DNA of 64,000 nt. It comes from Bordetella parapertussis. GTDB lineage: Bacteria; Pseudomonadota; Gammaproteobacteria; Burkholderiales; Burkholderiaceae_B. The DNA lies in assembly GCA_945895265.1 (NCBI GenBank), contig CAMDEF010000003.1, forward strand, positions 104,587 through 168,586. The letters are read 5' to 3'. The translations under genes and the position numbers were made by a program. Every line of letters begins with the position of its first letter. Position 1 is the stretch's first letter. Shown piece by piece: positions 50,292-58,709 of the stretch. The notes beneath the pieces were generated by a model that was given only the letters and a program-made list of their open reading frames with translations, did no database searches and was not told the origin of the DNA.

Positions 50292-51248
50292 ATGCTGAAC
50301 GTGGTCAACGAACGTCTACAAAAACTTTTTCTGGCGATTGTGTTTTGTTTGGTCACGCCAGTGCTTGCGGCGCAACCCTTGCCTGTTGTTGCGAGTTTTT
50401 CGATCTTGGCCGATATGGTGCGTGAAGTCGGAGGCCCGCACATTGAGGTGACATCACTTGTTGGCCCCAACACCGACTCACACGTTTTTAATCCAACACC
50501 TGCTGATGCTAAGCGTATTGCGTCGGCGCGTTTAGTGTTTGTGAATGGTCTGGGTTTTGAAGGCTGGTTGGATCGCTTAGTGAAAGCCTCTGGCTATCGC
50601 GGCCCCATTGTGATTGCTAGCAAAGGGGTGAAGAGCCCTCTTCAGCTCAAAGATGACCATCATCACGCGGGCGCTTCCAAAGGGCATGGTCATCAGCATT
50701 CGCACGGTGCGCCCGACCCTCATGCCTGGCAAAACTTGGCGAATGCCGAGCGTTACGTTGAGACAATCCGAATCGCCTTAGCAGCAGCGTTGCCAGCGCA
50801 TTCTGCTGTGTTTGAACAACGCGCTGCTGACTATAACAAACGTATTCGGGCACTGGATCAGGCCACAAAGGCTCAAATTGTTACCGTTCCGGTTGAACGA
50901 CGCAGGGTGATCACCTCGCACGATGCTTTTGGTTATTTTGCGGCGGCTTATGGCGTGACCTTTTATCCTTTGCAAGGCCTAGCCACCGGTAGCGAGCCGA
51001 CGGCTGCAGAGGTTGTGCGCGTCATCGATCTGATCAAAAAGAATAAGGTGACAGCGATTTTTACTGAAAATATTTCTGATCCCCGAGTACTCGAGCGTAT
51101 TGCCAAAGACAGTGGTGCTAAAGTCGGTGGTCGTTTGTATGCTGATGCCTTGACTGAGCCAGGTACGGCAGCCGACACGTATTTAAAAATGTTTGAACTC
51201 AATGTCGCGACAATCGTTCAGGGAATGTCGGGCAAGGTGAGCCCGTAA
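50292..51248 (+). CDS. znuA: Zinc ABC transporter solute-binding protein
   Basis: 318 residues from the ATG at 50292, which begins a signal peptide (LFLAIVFCLVTPVLAAQ). The frame is open upstream inside znuB but that part is not a leader. The zinc ligand region NTDSHVFNPTPADAKRIASA, a His-rich loop DDHHHAGASKGHGHQHSHG (about 120-138) followed by DPHAWQNL, and SHDAFGYFAAAYG with the third His mark a ZnuA. The loop is diagnostic of zinc rather than manganese binders. Last gene of the znu operon. Confidence 0.92.
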   Translation: MLNVVNERLQKLFLAIVFCLVTPVLAAQPLPVVASFSILADMVREVGGPHIEVTSLVGPNTDSHVFNPTPADAKRIASARLVFVNGLGFEGWLDRLVKASGYRGPIVIASKGVKSPLQLKDDHHHAGASKGHGHQHSHGAPDPHAWQNLANAERYVETIRIALAAALPAHSAVFEQRAADYNKRIRALDQATKAQIVTVPVERRRVITSHDAFGYFAAAYGVTFYPLQGLATGSEPTAAEVVRVIDLIKKNKVTAIFTENISDPRVLERIAKDSGAKVGGRLYADALTEPGTAADTYLKMFELNVATIVQGMSGKVSP

Positions 51249-51280
51249 AAAAAGATATTCATGAATTGCAGGGCGCACTT

Positions 51281-51299
51281 GCAAATGAGAATCATTATC
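51281..51299 (+). promoter_or_regulatory. Fur box for the heme-uptake operon
   Basis: GCAAATGAGAATCATTATC matches the 19-bp Fur consensus GATAATGATAATCATTATC at 16 of 19 positions. It lies 16 bp before the hemP start, where Fur binding would block the promoter. Iron-limited induction of the whole operon is expected. Confidence 0.8.
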
Positions 51300-51314
51300 G
51301 TTTAAAATAACGAT

Positions 51315-51542
51315 ATGGATCACTTACCGCCAACGCATCACGCCCACCTCGCCCCCTTGAACGGTGAAAAAAAAGCCTCAATACAGGGCGCTCAGGCGTC
51401 CCTCGCAGCGGGGGCGGGAGGCTTAATTCGTTTGTCCAGTGCGTGGCTGTTTCGATCTGCAAAAGAAATTGAGATTGAGCATCGCGGTGATTTGTACCGA
51501 CTTCGGCAAACAGCACTCGGTAAGTTGATCCTCACAAAGTAA
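51315..51542 (+). CDS. hemP: HemP/HmuP family small protein
   Basis: 75 residues. The C-terminal half SSAWLFRSAKEIEIEHRGDLYRLRQTALGKLILTK is the HemP signature (LF-x-GA-x-EI-x-I-x-H-x-G-x-YRLR-x-T-x-x-GKLILTK). In Burkholderiales, HmuP is needed for full expression of the heme receptor. It is the first gene after the Fur box and 86 bp before the receptor. The N-terminal 35 residues are not conserved and may be disordered. Confidence 0.88.
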   Translation: MDHLPPTHHAHLAPLNGEKKASIQGAQASLAAGAGGLIRLSSAWLFRSAKEIEIEHRGDLYRLRQTALGKLILTK

Positions 51543-51628
51543 GTGTTTCATCGCCGCTACGTGCGGCAAAATTTTCATCGCACAAGCCAGCCTAAGCCAG
51601 CCAGTGCCTAAATCACTTTAGGACACCT

Positions 51629-53842
51629 ATGCTGCGCAAAGCAAATATTGCCATCGCTTTAAGCCTCACACTTCCAGCGTTCGCTCAACAATCCGTTGCT
51701 CAAACTGCGTCGCCCAAGGTTGTCGCAAACAACCAGGTCGTCGACCCTAGCCAGTTGAGTGATATCACGGTCAGCGCAACGCGTAGCGCCCGAAAGGTTG
51801 ATGACGTTCCTAGTAGCGTCTCGGTGATCACCGGCGCAACGATTCAAAAAGAAGGTGCCCGCAATTTAAAAGAGGTCTTTCGCAATGAGCTTGATGTCAC
51901 CGTACCCGTAGGTCCCACGCGCTTTGGCGGGGGCGGTGCACCGACTGGTCGGGGTGGTCAAGAGGGCGTCAACATTCGTGGGCTAGGCGGCAACCAAGTG
52001 CTGATGTTAGTCGATGGCATCCGTATCCCCAATGGTTTTAGCTTTGGTCCGTTTTCGACCGGGCGTGGTGATTTCCTAGATATCGACGGGCTAAAAAGTG
52101 TCGAGGTCTTGCGAGGGCCTGCTTCCACGCAATACGGTAGTGACGGTTTGGCCGGTGCCGTGACGTTTAAAACACTCGACCCCAGTGACTTGCTCACGCG
52201 AGGCCAAAAAGTTGGCGGCTTTGCTCGCTTGGGATACGCCAGTATTGATCAGGCCGGTTCAGGCACCTTGGCGGTTGCGGGGAAAAATGAAAAGTGGCAA
52301 GCGCTGGTACTGGGTAGTTATCGTCAGGGTCACGAAACCGATAACAAAGCCAACAACGACGCTAAAAATATCGATCGCACGACGCCTAATCCCGTTGATT
52401 ACAACAACCGTTATTTGCTTGGCAAAGCCATTCTTACGATTGATGCCGCACAGCAACTTGGGTTAACGATTGAGTCGCAACGCCGAAGCCAACACACCGA
52501 GGTGTTCTCAGCCCGGGCCGCGGCACCCGTACCTCTTCGGGGTCTCACAGGTCTCACAACACAAGACACGATCGAGCGCGATCGACTTTCGCTCGAGCAC
52601 CGCTACAACGATGTTAACGCTACGTGGATTCAAAGCGCCGAGACGCGTTTGTACTGGCAAGACGCAAAGGTGAATCAATACGCAACTGAGCAACGCAATC
52701 GTGCACCCGAGCGTATCCGAGACAACACCTTTCGCACCCAAGTCGTTGGCCTAGCTACGCAGTTTCAAACTAATTTGACTGGCTGGGTGAATCAGCGTCT
52801 CTCTTACGGGTTAGATCTGAGTCAGGCGCATATCAGCGCCATGCGCGATGGCACTTTTCCACCGTACGGTAGCAAGTTTCCCTCACGACCATTTCCTGAC
52901 ACGACCTACACCTTAGGCGGGGCCTTTTTTCAAAGTGAGATCGAACTAGGTGCCGTGAGTGTGATTCCAGGCGTACGCTTTGATCGTTATGCCATCAATC
53001 CATCGACTAAGGGCTACGAAAATCGAGCGCTCGCTAGCCTCTCAGGTCAGGCAGTGACGCCGCGTATCGGAGCGGTCTGGCGACTCGCGTCTGGTTTTGC
53101 GCCTTACGCGCAACTAGCTCGTGGCTTTCGCGCCCCCACGCCAGAGCAAGTCAATAACGGGTTTGCGAATCTGGCCTCGGGCTATACCAGTGTCGGTAAT
53201 CCTGCGCTCAAACCAGAGTATGCAGACAGTTTAGAAATTGGATTCCGAGGAAAGTCTCATGGGCTGCGCTATTCGTTGGCAAGCTTTGAAAATCGCTATC
53301 AAAACTTCATCAGTCAAGAAGTCATTGGTGGCGGTGGCCGACCCTCAAATCCCACGATTTATCAATACGTCAATTTAACCAAGGCCAAGATTCAAGGGGT
53401 TGTCGCCCAGGTTGAACTGAAAGTTGGACAAAGGTGGACAGTTCAAACGGGTGCTGCGTACTTGAAAGGGGATAGCCAAATCAATGGAGTCAGCGCCCCA
53501 ATCAATTCAGTGCAGCCCTTCAAAGCAATGTTCGGTTTGCAGTACGACGCAGGCGAGTGGGGTGGTCAAGCGACCGTGCTTTATAGCGCGGCAAAAGATC
53601 CCAGTCGTATTGCACCAGGCAGAACCTCTCAGTTCGCGTCACCTGATTACACAGTGCTTGACCTTGGTGTGTACTGGAAACCGTCAACCAATCTGACCCT
53701 GAATGCCAACTTGAATAACGCCCTAGATACTAAGTACTGGCGTTGGTCAGATGTCAGTGGCCTGACTGAAAACAGCCGTATTGCCGATGCTTATACCGCT
53801 GCCGGGCGCACAGTCCAAGTGTCCCTACGCTACGACTTCTAA
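51629..53842 (+). CDS. hmuR: TonB-dependent heme/hemoprotein receptor
   Basis: 737 residues. Signal peptide ends PAFAQ. TonB-box-like region DITVSATRS, plug domain SVSVITGATIQKEGARNLKEVFRNELDVTV and NIRGLGGNQVLMLVDGIRIPNG. The barrel holds FRAPTPEQVNNGF and VGNPALKPEYADSLEIG, the FRAP/NPxL pair of bacterial heme receptors, and ends RTVQVSLRYDF with terminal Phe. It takes heme, or heme from hemoproteins, across the outer membrane with TonB energy. Position between hemP and hmuS supports heme. Confidence 0.92.
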   Translation: MLRKANIAIALSLTLPAFAQQSVAQTASPKVVANNQVVDPSQLSDITVSATRSARKVDDVPSSVSVITGATIQKEGARNLKEVFRNELDVTVPVGPTRFGGGGAPTGRGGQEGVNIRGLGGNQVLMLVDGIRIPNGFSFGPFSTGRGDFLDIDGLKSVEVLRGPASTQYGSDGLAGAVTFKTLDPSDLLTRGQKVGGFARLGYASIDQAGSGTLAVAGKNEKWQALVLGSYRQGHETDNKANNDAKNIDRTTPNPVDYNNRYLLGKAILTIDAAQQLGLTIESQRRSQHTEVFSARAAAPVPLRGLTGLTTQDTIERDRLSLEHRYNDVNATWIQSAETRLYWQDAKVNQYATEQRNRAPERIRDNTFRTQVVGLATQFQTNLTGWVNQRLSYGLDLSQAHISAMRDGTFPPYGSKFPSRPFPDTTYTLGGAFFQSEIELGAVSVIPGVRFDRYAINPSTKGYENRALASLSGQAVTPRIGAVWRLASGFAPYAQLARGFRAPTPEQVNNGFANLASGYTSVGNPALKPEYADSLEIGFRGKSHGLRYSLASFENRYQNFISQEVIGGGGRPSNPTIYQYVNLTKAKIQGVVAQVELKVGQRWTVQTGAAYLKGDSQINGVSAPINSVQPFKAMFGLQYDAGEWGGQATVLYSAAKDPSRIAPGRTSQFASPDYTVLDLGVYWKPSTNLTLNANLNNALDTKYWRWSDVSGLTENSRIADAYTAAGRTVQVSLRYDF

Positions 53843-53851
53843 CATTTTTTA

Positions 53852-53862
53852 CCCCCCCCCCC
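53852..53862. repeat. C11 homopolymer tract before hmuS
   Basis: Eleven consecutive C residues lie between the receptor stop and the hmuS ribosome site (GGAGA at 53863-53867). Tracts this long are prone to slippage; a change would alter the spacer, not a reading frame. Confidence 0.95.
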
Positions 53863-53872
53863 GGAGACTCTC

Positions 53873-55033
53873 ATGCAAGGTCCTGTTCAAACGATTCCTC
53901 AGGCTTTTTCTCGTTTAAAAAATCAAGGGTTCATCCGTCAACTCGATGCGGCGCAACGGCTCAATTTGTCAGAGGGCGAACTGATCGCCGCCCACATCAA
54001 TCAAGATACCTTCTGGCGCGCTCTGAGCAAAATCGACGTCAGTGGCGTTGAATTGACTAGCACTCAGTCTAAGAGTGAGTCAGCTGAAATATCCGCGGTA
54101 GAAGACCTAAGTGCGTTGCGTTTACGTCCAGACTGGCACGCGCTGATGGGGTTGCTAGAACCGATCGGTGAAGTCATGGCACTGACCCGAAACGCGTCGT
54201 GCGTACACGAAAAAATTGGTGTTTATCAAAACGCCACGTTGACTGAACGAGTGGGCGTGATGGCGTCAGCCAATATTGATTTACGCGCTTTTTATTCTAA
54301 ATGGGCGCACGGATTCGCAGTATCTGAAATGACCACTCGTGGACGACAACATAGCTTTCAATTTTTTGATATGTCTGGCGTCGCCATTCATAAAATTTTC
54401 TTGCGCGAAAACAGTGATGTCCAAGCCTATCAAAGACTCGCGAAGCACTTTGCAGATGGCTCACAACAACCCGGTCTTTACACCGAAAATCCTGTACCTA
54501 AGTCACCCGAGCAACCCGACCAGCAAATCGATGCTCAGGCTCTGCATCAAGCTTGGGCCGCTCTACGTGATACACACGATTTTTTTGCATTATTGAAATC
54601 TCATGGCGTCTCGCGTGTGCAGGCATTGCGGCTTGCGCAGCCTAAGTTGGTTCAGCGGGTACATTGCGCAGAAGTTCTTAGGGTGTTGACAGCTGCGGCC
54701 GCTCGCGAAGTCCCACTCATGGTGTTTGTTGGTAATCACGGCATGCTCCAGATTCATTCCGGAGCGATTCAAAAAGTCTCGTATTCAAGGCCATGGCTCA
54801 ATGTGTTGGACGCGACTTTCAATCTACATCTGCGCATCGACCACATTGATAGCGCCTGGATCGTTAAAAAACCGACAGTTGATGGCTTGGTCACCTCTTT
54901 TGAGATATTCGATGCGCAGGGTGATGCGATCGCGATGTTGTTTGGTTTACGTAAACCAGGGCAGCAAGAGCTCTCTGCGTGGCGAGATCTTTTAGACGAG
55001 ATTCAAGAAACCCAACAAGCTTGCGCGGCTTAG
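53873..55033 (+). CDS. hmuS: Hemin-degrading factor HmuS/HemS family
   Basis: 386 residues, built as two related halves as in HemS/ChuS. First half has ALTRNASCVHEKIGVYQNATL and FYSKWAHGFAVSE; second half has VFVGNHGMLQIHSGAIQKVS and LRIDHIDSAWIVKKPTVDGLVTSFEIFD, the latter typical of the C-terminal repeat. Cytoplasmic protein that binds and, in some species, breaks down imported heme to release iron. Good ribosome site GGAGA just after the C11 tract. Four bases separate its stop from hmuT. Confidence 0.9.
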   Translation: MQGPVQTIPQAFSRLKNQGFIRQLDAAQRLNLSEGELIAAHINQDTFWRALSKIDVSGVELTSTQSKSESAEISAVEDLSALRLRPDWHALMGLLEPIGEVMALTRNASCVHEKIGVYQNATLTERVGVMASANIDLRAFYSKWAHGFAVSEMTTRGRQHSFQFFDMSGVAIHKIFLRENSDVQAYQRLAKHFADGSQQPGLYTENPVPKSPEQPDQQIDAQALHQAWAALRDTHDFFALLKSHGVSRVQALRLAQPKLVQRVHCAEVLRVLTAAAAREVPLMVFVGNHGMLQIHSGAIQKVSYSRPWLNVLDATFNLHLRIDHIDSAWIVKKPTVDGLVTSFEIFDAQGDAIAMLFGLRKPGQQELSAWRDLLDEIQETQQACAA

Positions 55034-55037
55034 TGGC

Positions 55038-55946
55038 ATGATCTTGAACGCTCCGCAATGTTCAGGTCTGTTGTCGCGCCGTCAGGCGCTAGGCTATCTT
55101 GCGGGGTGCGCCGTAGCTGCTATCTCGGCGTGCCCGTCAATAGCGCGCGCGTCGCCGCGTAAACGAGTGGTATCTATCGGGGGCGCGTTAACCGAAATTT
55201 TGTTTACGCTTGAAGCGGACAACGATCTGGTAGGTGTTGACTCAACTTCAATTTATCCACCCCGCGCCCTAGGCTATCCAAACGTGGGCTACGCGCGACA
55301 ATTGTCAGCTGAGGGTGTATTGTCGTTGAGGCCTTCGCATATTCTCGCAACAGAAGAGGCTGGGCCACCCGCAGTACTTAAGCAAATCGCCGCTGCCGGA
55401 ACGCGCATTACGTTGCTACCAGCTAAGCATCGATACGTTGGCTTGCGGCAGCGGGTGCTGGGCGTGGGTCGAGTGCTCGAGCGAAGCGAGACTGCGCAGC
55501 TGGTGCTTGAGCAGCTTGATTCGACTTGGGCAGCCGTACGCCGGAAAGTGATCGCGCAAACGGCTCACTCACTCGCTAGGCCTGTGCGCGTCATGTTTGT
55601 CTTTGCTCATTCGCCCGCTCAAATGTTGGTGGCGGGGGCTATGACTGCGGCACAGGCAATGTTGTCTTACGCAGGTGCAACCAATGCCGTGCAAGGCTTC
55701 AAGGGGTACAAGCCCTTAACCCCCGAGGGATTGATCGCAGCACAGCCCGATTGCCTGTTGGTGACTGAGCAAGGCTTGCAAGCCGCTGGCGGCCTTGAGG
55801 CACTCTTAAAATTGCCCGGGCTCGAGCACACGCCAGCAGGCCGGTCGCGGGCTGTGATCGCGATGGATGCTTTGCGCCTGTTGGGCTTTGGCCCGCGTAT
55901 GCCTCAGGCAGTTCTTGAACTGCATCAAGCCTTGTACGCGGTATGA
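55038..55946 (+). CDS. hmuT: Heme ABC transporter solute-binding protein
   Basis: 302 residues. The N-terminus LSRRQALGYLAGCAVAAISA has a paired Arg before a hydrophobic core, so export may be by Tat or Sec. Class III binding-protein features: KRVVSIGGALTEILFTLEADNDLVGVDSTSIYPP (about 42-75) and QLSAEGVLSLRPSHILATEEAGPP, as in HmuT/PhuT; the Tyr of YPNVGYARQ may coordinate heme iron. Delivers heme to HmuUV. Stop overlaps the hmuU start (ATGA). Confidence 0.9.
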   Translation: MILNAPQCSGLLSRRQALGYLAGCAVAAISACPSIARASPRKRVVSIGGALTEILFTLEADNDLVGVDSTSIYPPRALGYPNVGYARQLSAEGVLSLRPSHILATEEAGPPAVLKQIAAAGTRITLLPAKHRYVGLRQRVLGVGRVLERSETAQLVLEQLDSTWAAVRRKVIAQTAHSLARPVRVMFVFAHSPAQMLVAGAMTAAQAMLSYAGATNAVQGFKGYKPLTPEGLIAAQPDCLLVTEQGLQAAGGLEALLKLPGLEHTPAGRSRAVIAMDALRLLGFGPRMPQAVLELHQALYAV

Positions 55947-57004
55947 GCATTGTGCGTGCTGTGCTCAGAGCACAACCCAGTTGGTGGCTTGGCGTTTCGC
56001 TTTTAATGACGCTTGCGCTGGCCGTGCAGGTTGGCGCGGTGCCTGTACATACGTCGGATTGGCTTGCGATGCCTAAATTGTTCGAGTGGTATTCCTTCGA
56101 CGACCCCGCTCAGACTCTTTCGGCGGGTTCTCACGTGCTGTTTAATCTTCGCTTACCACGTGTGCTGCTCGCCGTATTGGTAGGCGCTAGTCTTGGCCTT
56201 AGCGGTGCTCTGACTCAAAGTCTATTTCGTAATCCACTTGCTGAGCCGGGTTTGCTTGGCGTGAGCGCGGGTGCTGCCTGCGGTGCCGCTCTGACCATTG
56301 TGATGCTTGGTGACTTGGCAGCAGCTATCCACCCGCAAGCGCGCGCCTGGTTGCTACCGCTTGCGGCTTTTATCGGAGCGCTTGTAGTGTGTTTCTCGCT
56401 TGAGAATATGGCTCGCCGGATTGCACCGGGGTCAATTGCCGCGTTGCTGCTCACGGGCATTGCCATGAACGCCTTGGCCGGTGCGGTGATCGGTCTGTGT
56501 ACCTATCTGGCTGACGACGAGCAACTGCGAAGCCTGTCATTCTGGACACTTGGTTCGTTGGCGGGGGCGCGGTGGTTGTGGGTTGGGTTATTTGCCGGCG
56601 TACTTGCCACAGGATATTGCCGTCTAACGCGTTCGATGCAAACGTTAAATGCGCTGGCGCTGGGCGAAGCTGCGGCCCGGCACATTGGGGTTGACGTGCA
56701 TGGCTTACGAAAGCAAATCATCGTATGGGTGGCGGTACTGGCAGGGCTGGCGGTCGCGTTTTGCGGCATGATCAGTTTTGTTGGCTTAATCGCTCCGCAT
56801 TTAGTCAGGTTGTGGGTTGGCCCCGATCAACGTCAGGTTTTGCCTTTGGCTACGCTGTTGGGCGGATTGTTATTGCTTGTGGCAGACACTCTTGCGCGTA
56901 CGGTTGCGGTACCTGCTGAGATTCCTGTTGGGATTTTCACGGCGTTGGTGGGCGGGCCATTCTTTTTTCTACTTGTGCGCCAAGCGCGCGGTCAGACTGC
57001 TTAG
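55943..57004 (+). CDS. hmuU: Heme ABC transporter permease
   Basis: 353 residues, FecCD family, nine to ten membrane helices. RLPRVLLAVLVGASLGLSGALTQSLFRNPLAEPGLLGVSAGAACG (about 72-116) is the family core, and FVGLIAPHLVRLWVGPDQRQVLPLATLLGGLLLLVADTLAR closes the fold. Forms the inner-membrane path for heme. Translationally coupled to hmuT; 11 bp before hmuV. Confidence 0.93.
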   Translation: MSIVRAVLRAQPSWWLGVSLLMTLALAVQVGAVPVHTSDWLAMPKLFEWYSFDDPAQTLSAGSHVLFNLRLPRVLLAVLVGASLGLSGALTQSLFRNPLAEPGLLGVSAGAACGAALTIVMLGDLAAAIHPQARAWLLPLAAFIGALVVCFSLENMARRIAPGSIAALLLTGIAMNALAGAVIGLCTYLADDEQLRSLSFWTLGSLAGARWLWVGLFAGVLATGYCRLTRSMQTLNALALGEAAARHIGVDVHGLRKQIIVWVAVLAGLAVAFCGMISFVGLIAPHLVRLWVGPDQRQVLPLATLLGGLLLLVADTLARTVAVPAEIPVGIFTALVGGPFFFLLVRQARGQTA

Positions 57005-57015
57005 GCCAAGAGCAC

Positions 57016-57831
57016 ATGAGCACCGAACTCACTGCAACCTTGCTACAACTTAACACCGTTCATCTAAGTCACGGTTCAGTTCGCGAAGCGTCGCAAGTGC
57101 CTAAACCCTTTACTCTGTGCTTGTCAGCAGGCGAGCGCTTGGCCATCTTAGGCCCAAGCGGTGCCGGCAAAACGACACTCTTGCGCCTGATAGCATTAGA
57201 CTCAAAGCCCGCGAAGGGTGAGGTGCAGTTCAAGGGACGCGCGGGGCCGAGTTGGTCGCTTGCCGAGCTGAGTCAGCAGCGGGCGGTGATGCCACAGAAC
57301 TGCCAAGTTGCCTTTGGCCTAGAGGTTAAGTTGGTGATCGCGCTTGGGCGCGTTGCCCGCAGACGCGATCCCTTTGTCTCTGAGATTGTCTTGCACGCTG
57401 CTCGGCTGGCGCGCGCTGATCATCTGTTGGCACGCCGTTGTGACACGCTATCAGGCGGCGAATATGCGCGTGTTCATTTGGCACGGGTTTTTGCTCAACT
57501 GTGGGATGTTAGAGAAGGCTTGATTCTGGTCGATGAGCCTTTTGCGGCACTTGATTTAGGCTTACAAGAGCATATTTTGCAAGCGCTCGACGCCTTTGCC
57601 ACTGAGCGTCAGCATGCAGTCGTGGCTGTCTTACACGATGTGAATCATGCCTTGAGGGCATTTGATCGTTTAGTTTTGATTAAAGAGGGCCAGCTCTTTG
57701 CAGACGTTGCGAGCAATCAGCAAGCGGTGCCAGTCCTTGAGGCGCTGTATGGCTTGGCACTAGAGTGCTTGCAGGCAACAGACAACGCCTTTGTTGTATC
57801 TCCGGTCTCTAGACGGTGCCCGCCAACATGA
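57016..57831 (+). CDS. hmuV: Heme ABC transporter ATP-binding protein
   Basis: 271 residues. Walker A LGPSGAGKTTLLRLIAL (about 47-63), Q-loop VMPQNCQVAFG, signature DTLSGGEYARVHLARVFAQ (about 145-163), Walker B LILVDEPFAALDLG, H-loop VLHDVNHAL. The signature reads LSGGEYARV rather than LSGGEQQRV, as in HmuV-type ATPases. Energises heme import by HmuU. The stop TGA overlaps the ATG of tonB. Confidence 0.92.
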   Translation: MSTELTATLLQLNTVHLSHGSVREASQVPKPFTLCLSAGERLAILGPSGAGKTTLLRLIALDSKPAKGEVQFKGRAGPSWSLAELSQQRAVMPQNCQVAFGLEVKLVIALGRVARRRDPFVSEIVLHAARLARADHLLARRCDTLSGGEYARVHLARVFAQLWDVREGLILVDEPFAALDLGLQEHILQALDAFATERQHAVVAVLHDVNHALRAFDRLVLIKEGQLFADVASNQQAVPVLEALYGLALECLQATDNAFVVSPVSRRCPPT

Positions 57832-58508
57832 GTTCGTTCAATCGCTCTAGCAAACTACTACCAAGGCAATGGCTACAGTCAGCCTTATTGCATGCTGTCT
57901 TGCTCTTGTGTGTAGTGTTGTATCACTTGCATAGTCATGGCTCGTTATACTTGAATGCCAACAGCTTGGATCAAACAGCTCCTGGTGCGACTACGAGCGA
58001 GAATCATCACGGCATTGACTATCTCGAGCTGTCATTTGAGCAATCTGCCATGACCGAGCTGCAACAGGCGGATGCAACCCCGTCAGAAATTGTTCGAGAG
58101 GGCGTAGAAACAGAGTCTGCGCGAACCAAGCCAACAGTGCAGCGCGTTGGGCCGGTGCGGCCGAATCAAACGTCTACGCAGCCAGCAGTGCGCTCGGTAT
58201 CTGCGACGCATCACGTCGCGGCCCAACCTCGACAAACTGCACGCCCCGACCACGCCTATAGCCCAAAGCCTGCTTACCCCTTAGCCTTGCGCGATCTTGG
58301 CGTGTCTGGGGTTGTATGGTTAAGAGTCTGGGTTGACGATTCTGGGCGCCCGCAAGAGATCGAATTGGCAAAAGGCAGTGGTTATCGTCTTTTTGATGAA
58401 GCCGCTTTGCGTGCAGTGCAGCAATGGCGTTTTATCCCTGCAAAAAACGAACAACAAAGCTTAGCCAGTTGGGTTGAATTTGCCGTACGCTTTGAGATCA
58501 ATGGCTGA
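57828..58508 (+). CDS. tonB: TonB-family energy-coupling protein
   Basis: 226 residues from the ATG at 57828, which overlaps the hmuV stop as ATGA; a GTG 12 bases earlier is possible. One N-terminal membrane anchor (LLHAVLLLCVVLYHL), a Ser/Thr/Gln/Pro linker to about 145, then the TonB C-terminal domain: YPLALRDLGVSGVVWLRVWVDDSGRPQEIELAKGSGYRLFDEAALRAVQQWRFIPA. Links proton-motive force to the receptor encoded in the same operon. No exbB or exbD is in the window, so it must use a pair encoded elsewhere. Confidence 0.9.
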   Translation: MSSFNRSSKLLPRQWLQSALLHAVLLLCVVLYHLHSHGSLYLNANSLDQTAPGATTSENHHGIDYLELSFEQSAMTELQQADATPSEIVREGVETESARTKPTVQRVGPVRPNQTSTQPAVRSVSATHHVAAQPRQTARPDHAYSPKPAYPLALRDLGVSGVVWLRVWVDDSGRPQEIELAKGSGYRLFDEAALRAVQQWRFIPAKNEQQSLASWVEFAVRFEING

Positions 58509-58709
58509 AATACAAACACTTGACTAGCCAAAATCATGCGTAGACAGCCACAGTGAACTAAGCTACGCTGCTTTGTCGTAACGGATCTTCGCAGCAGCAT
58601 CATGTACTCGACAGTCAACATCAGTCACTGTCATGTGATATTAAAAAAAATTAATTTATAGAAAAAATTTTTGAAAACGTAGTAAACGTCTTAGACACGG
58701 AGAGATATC

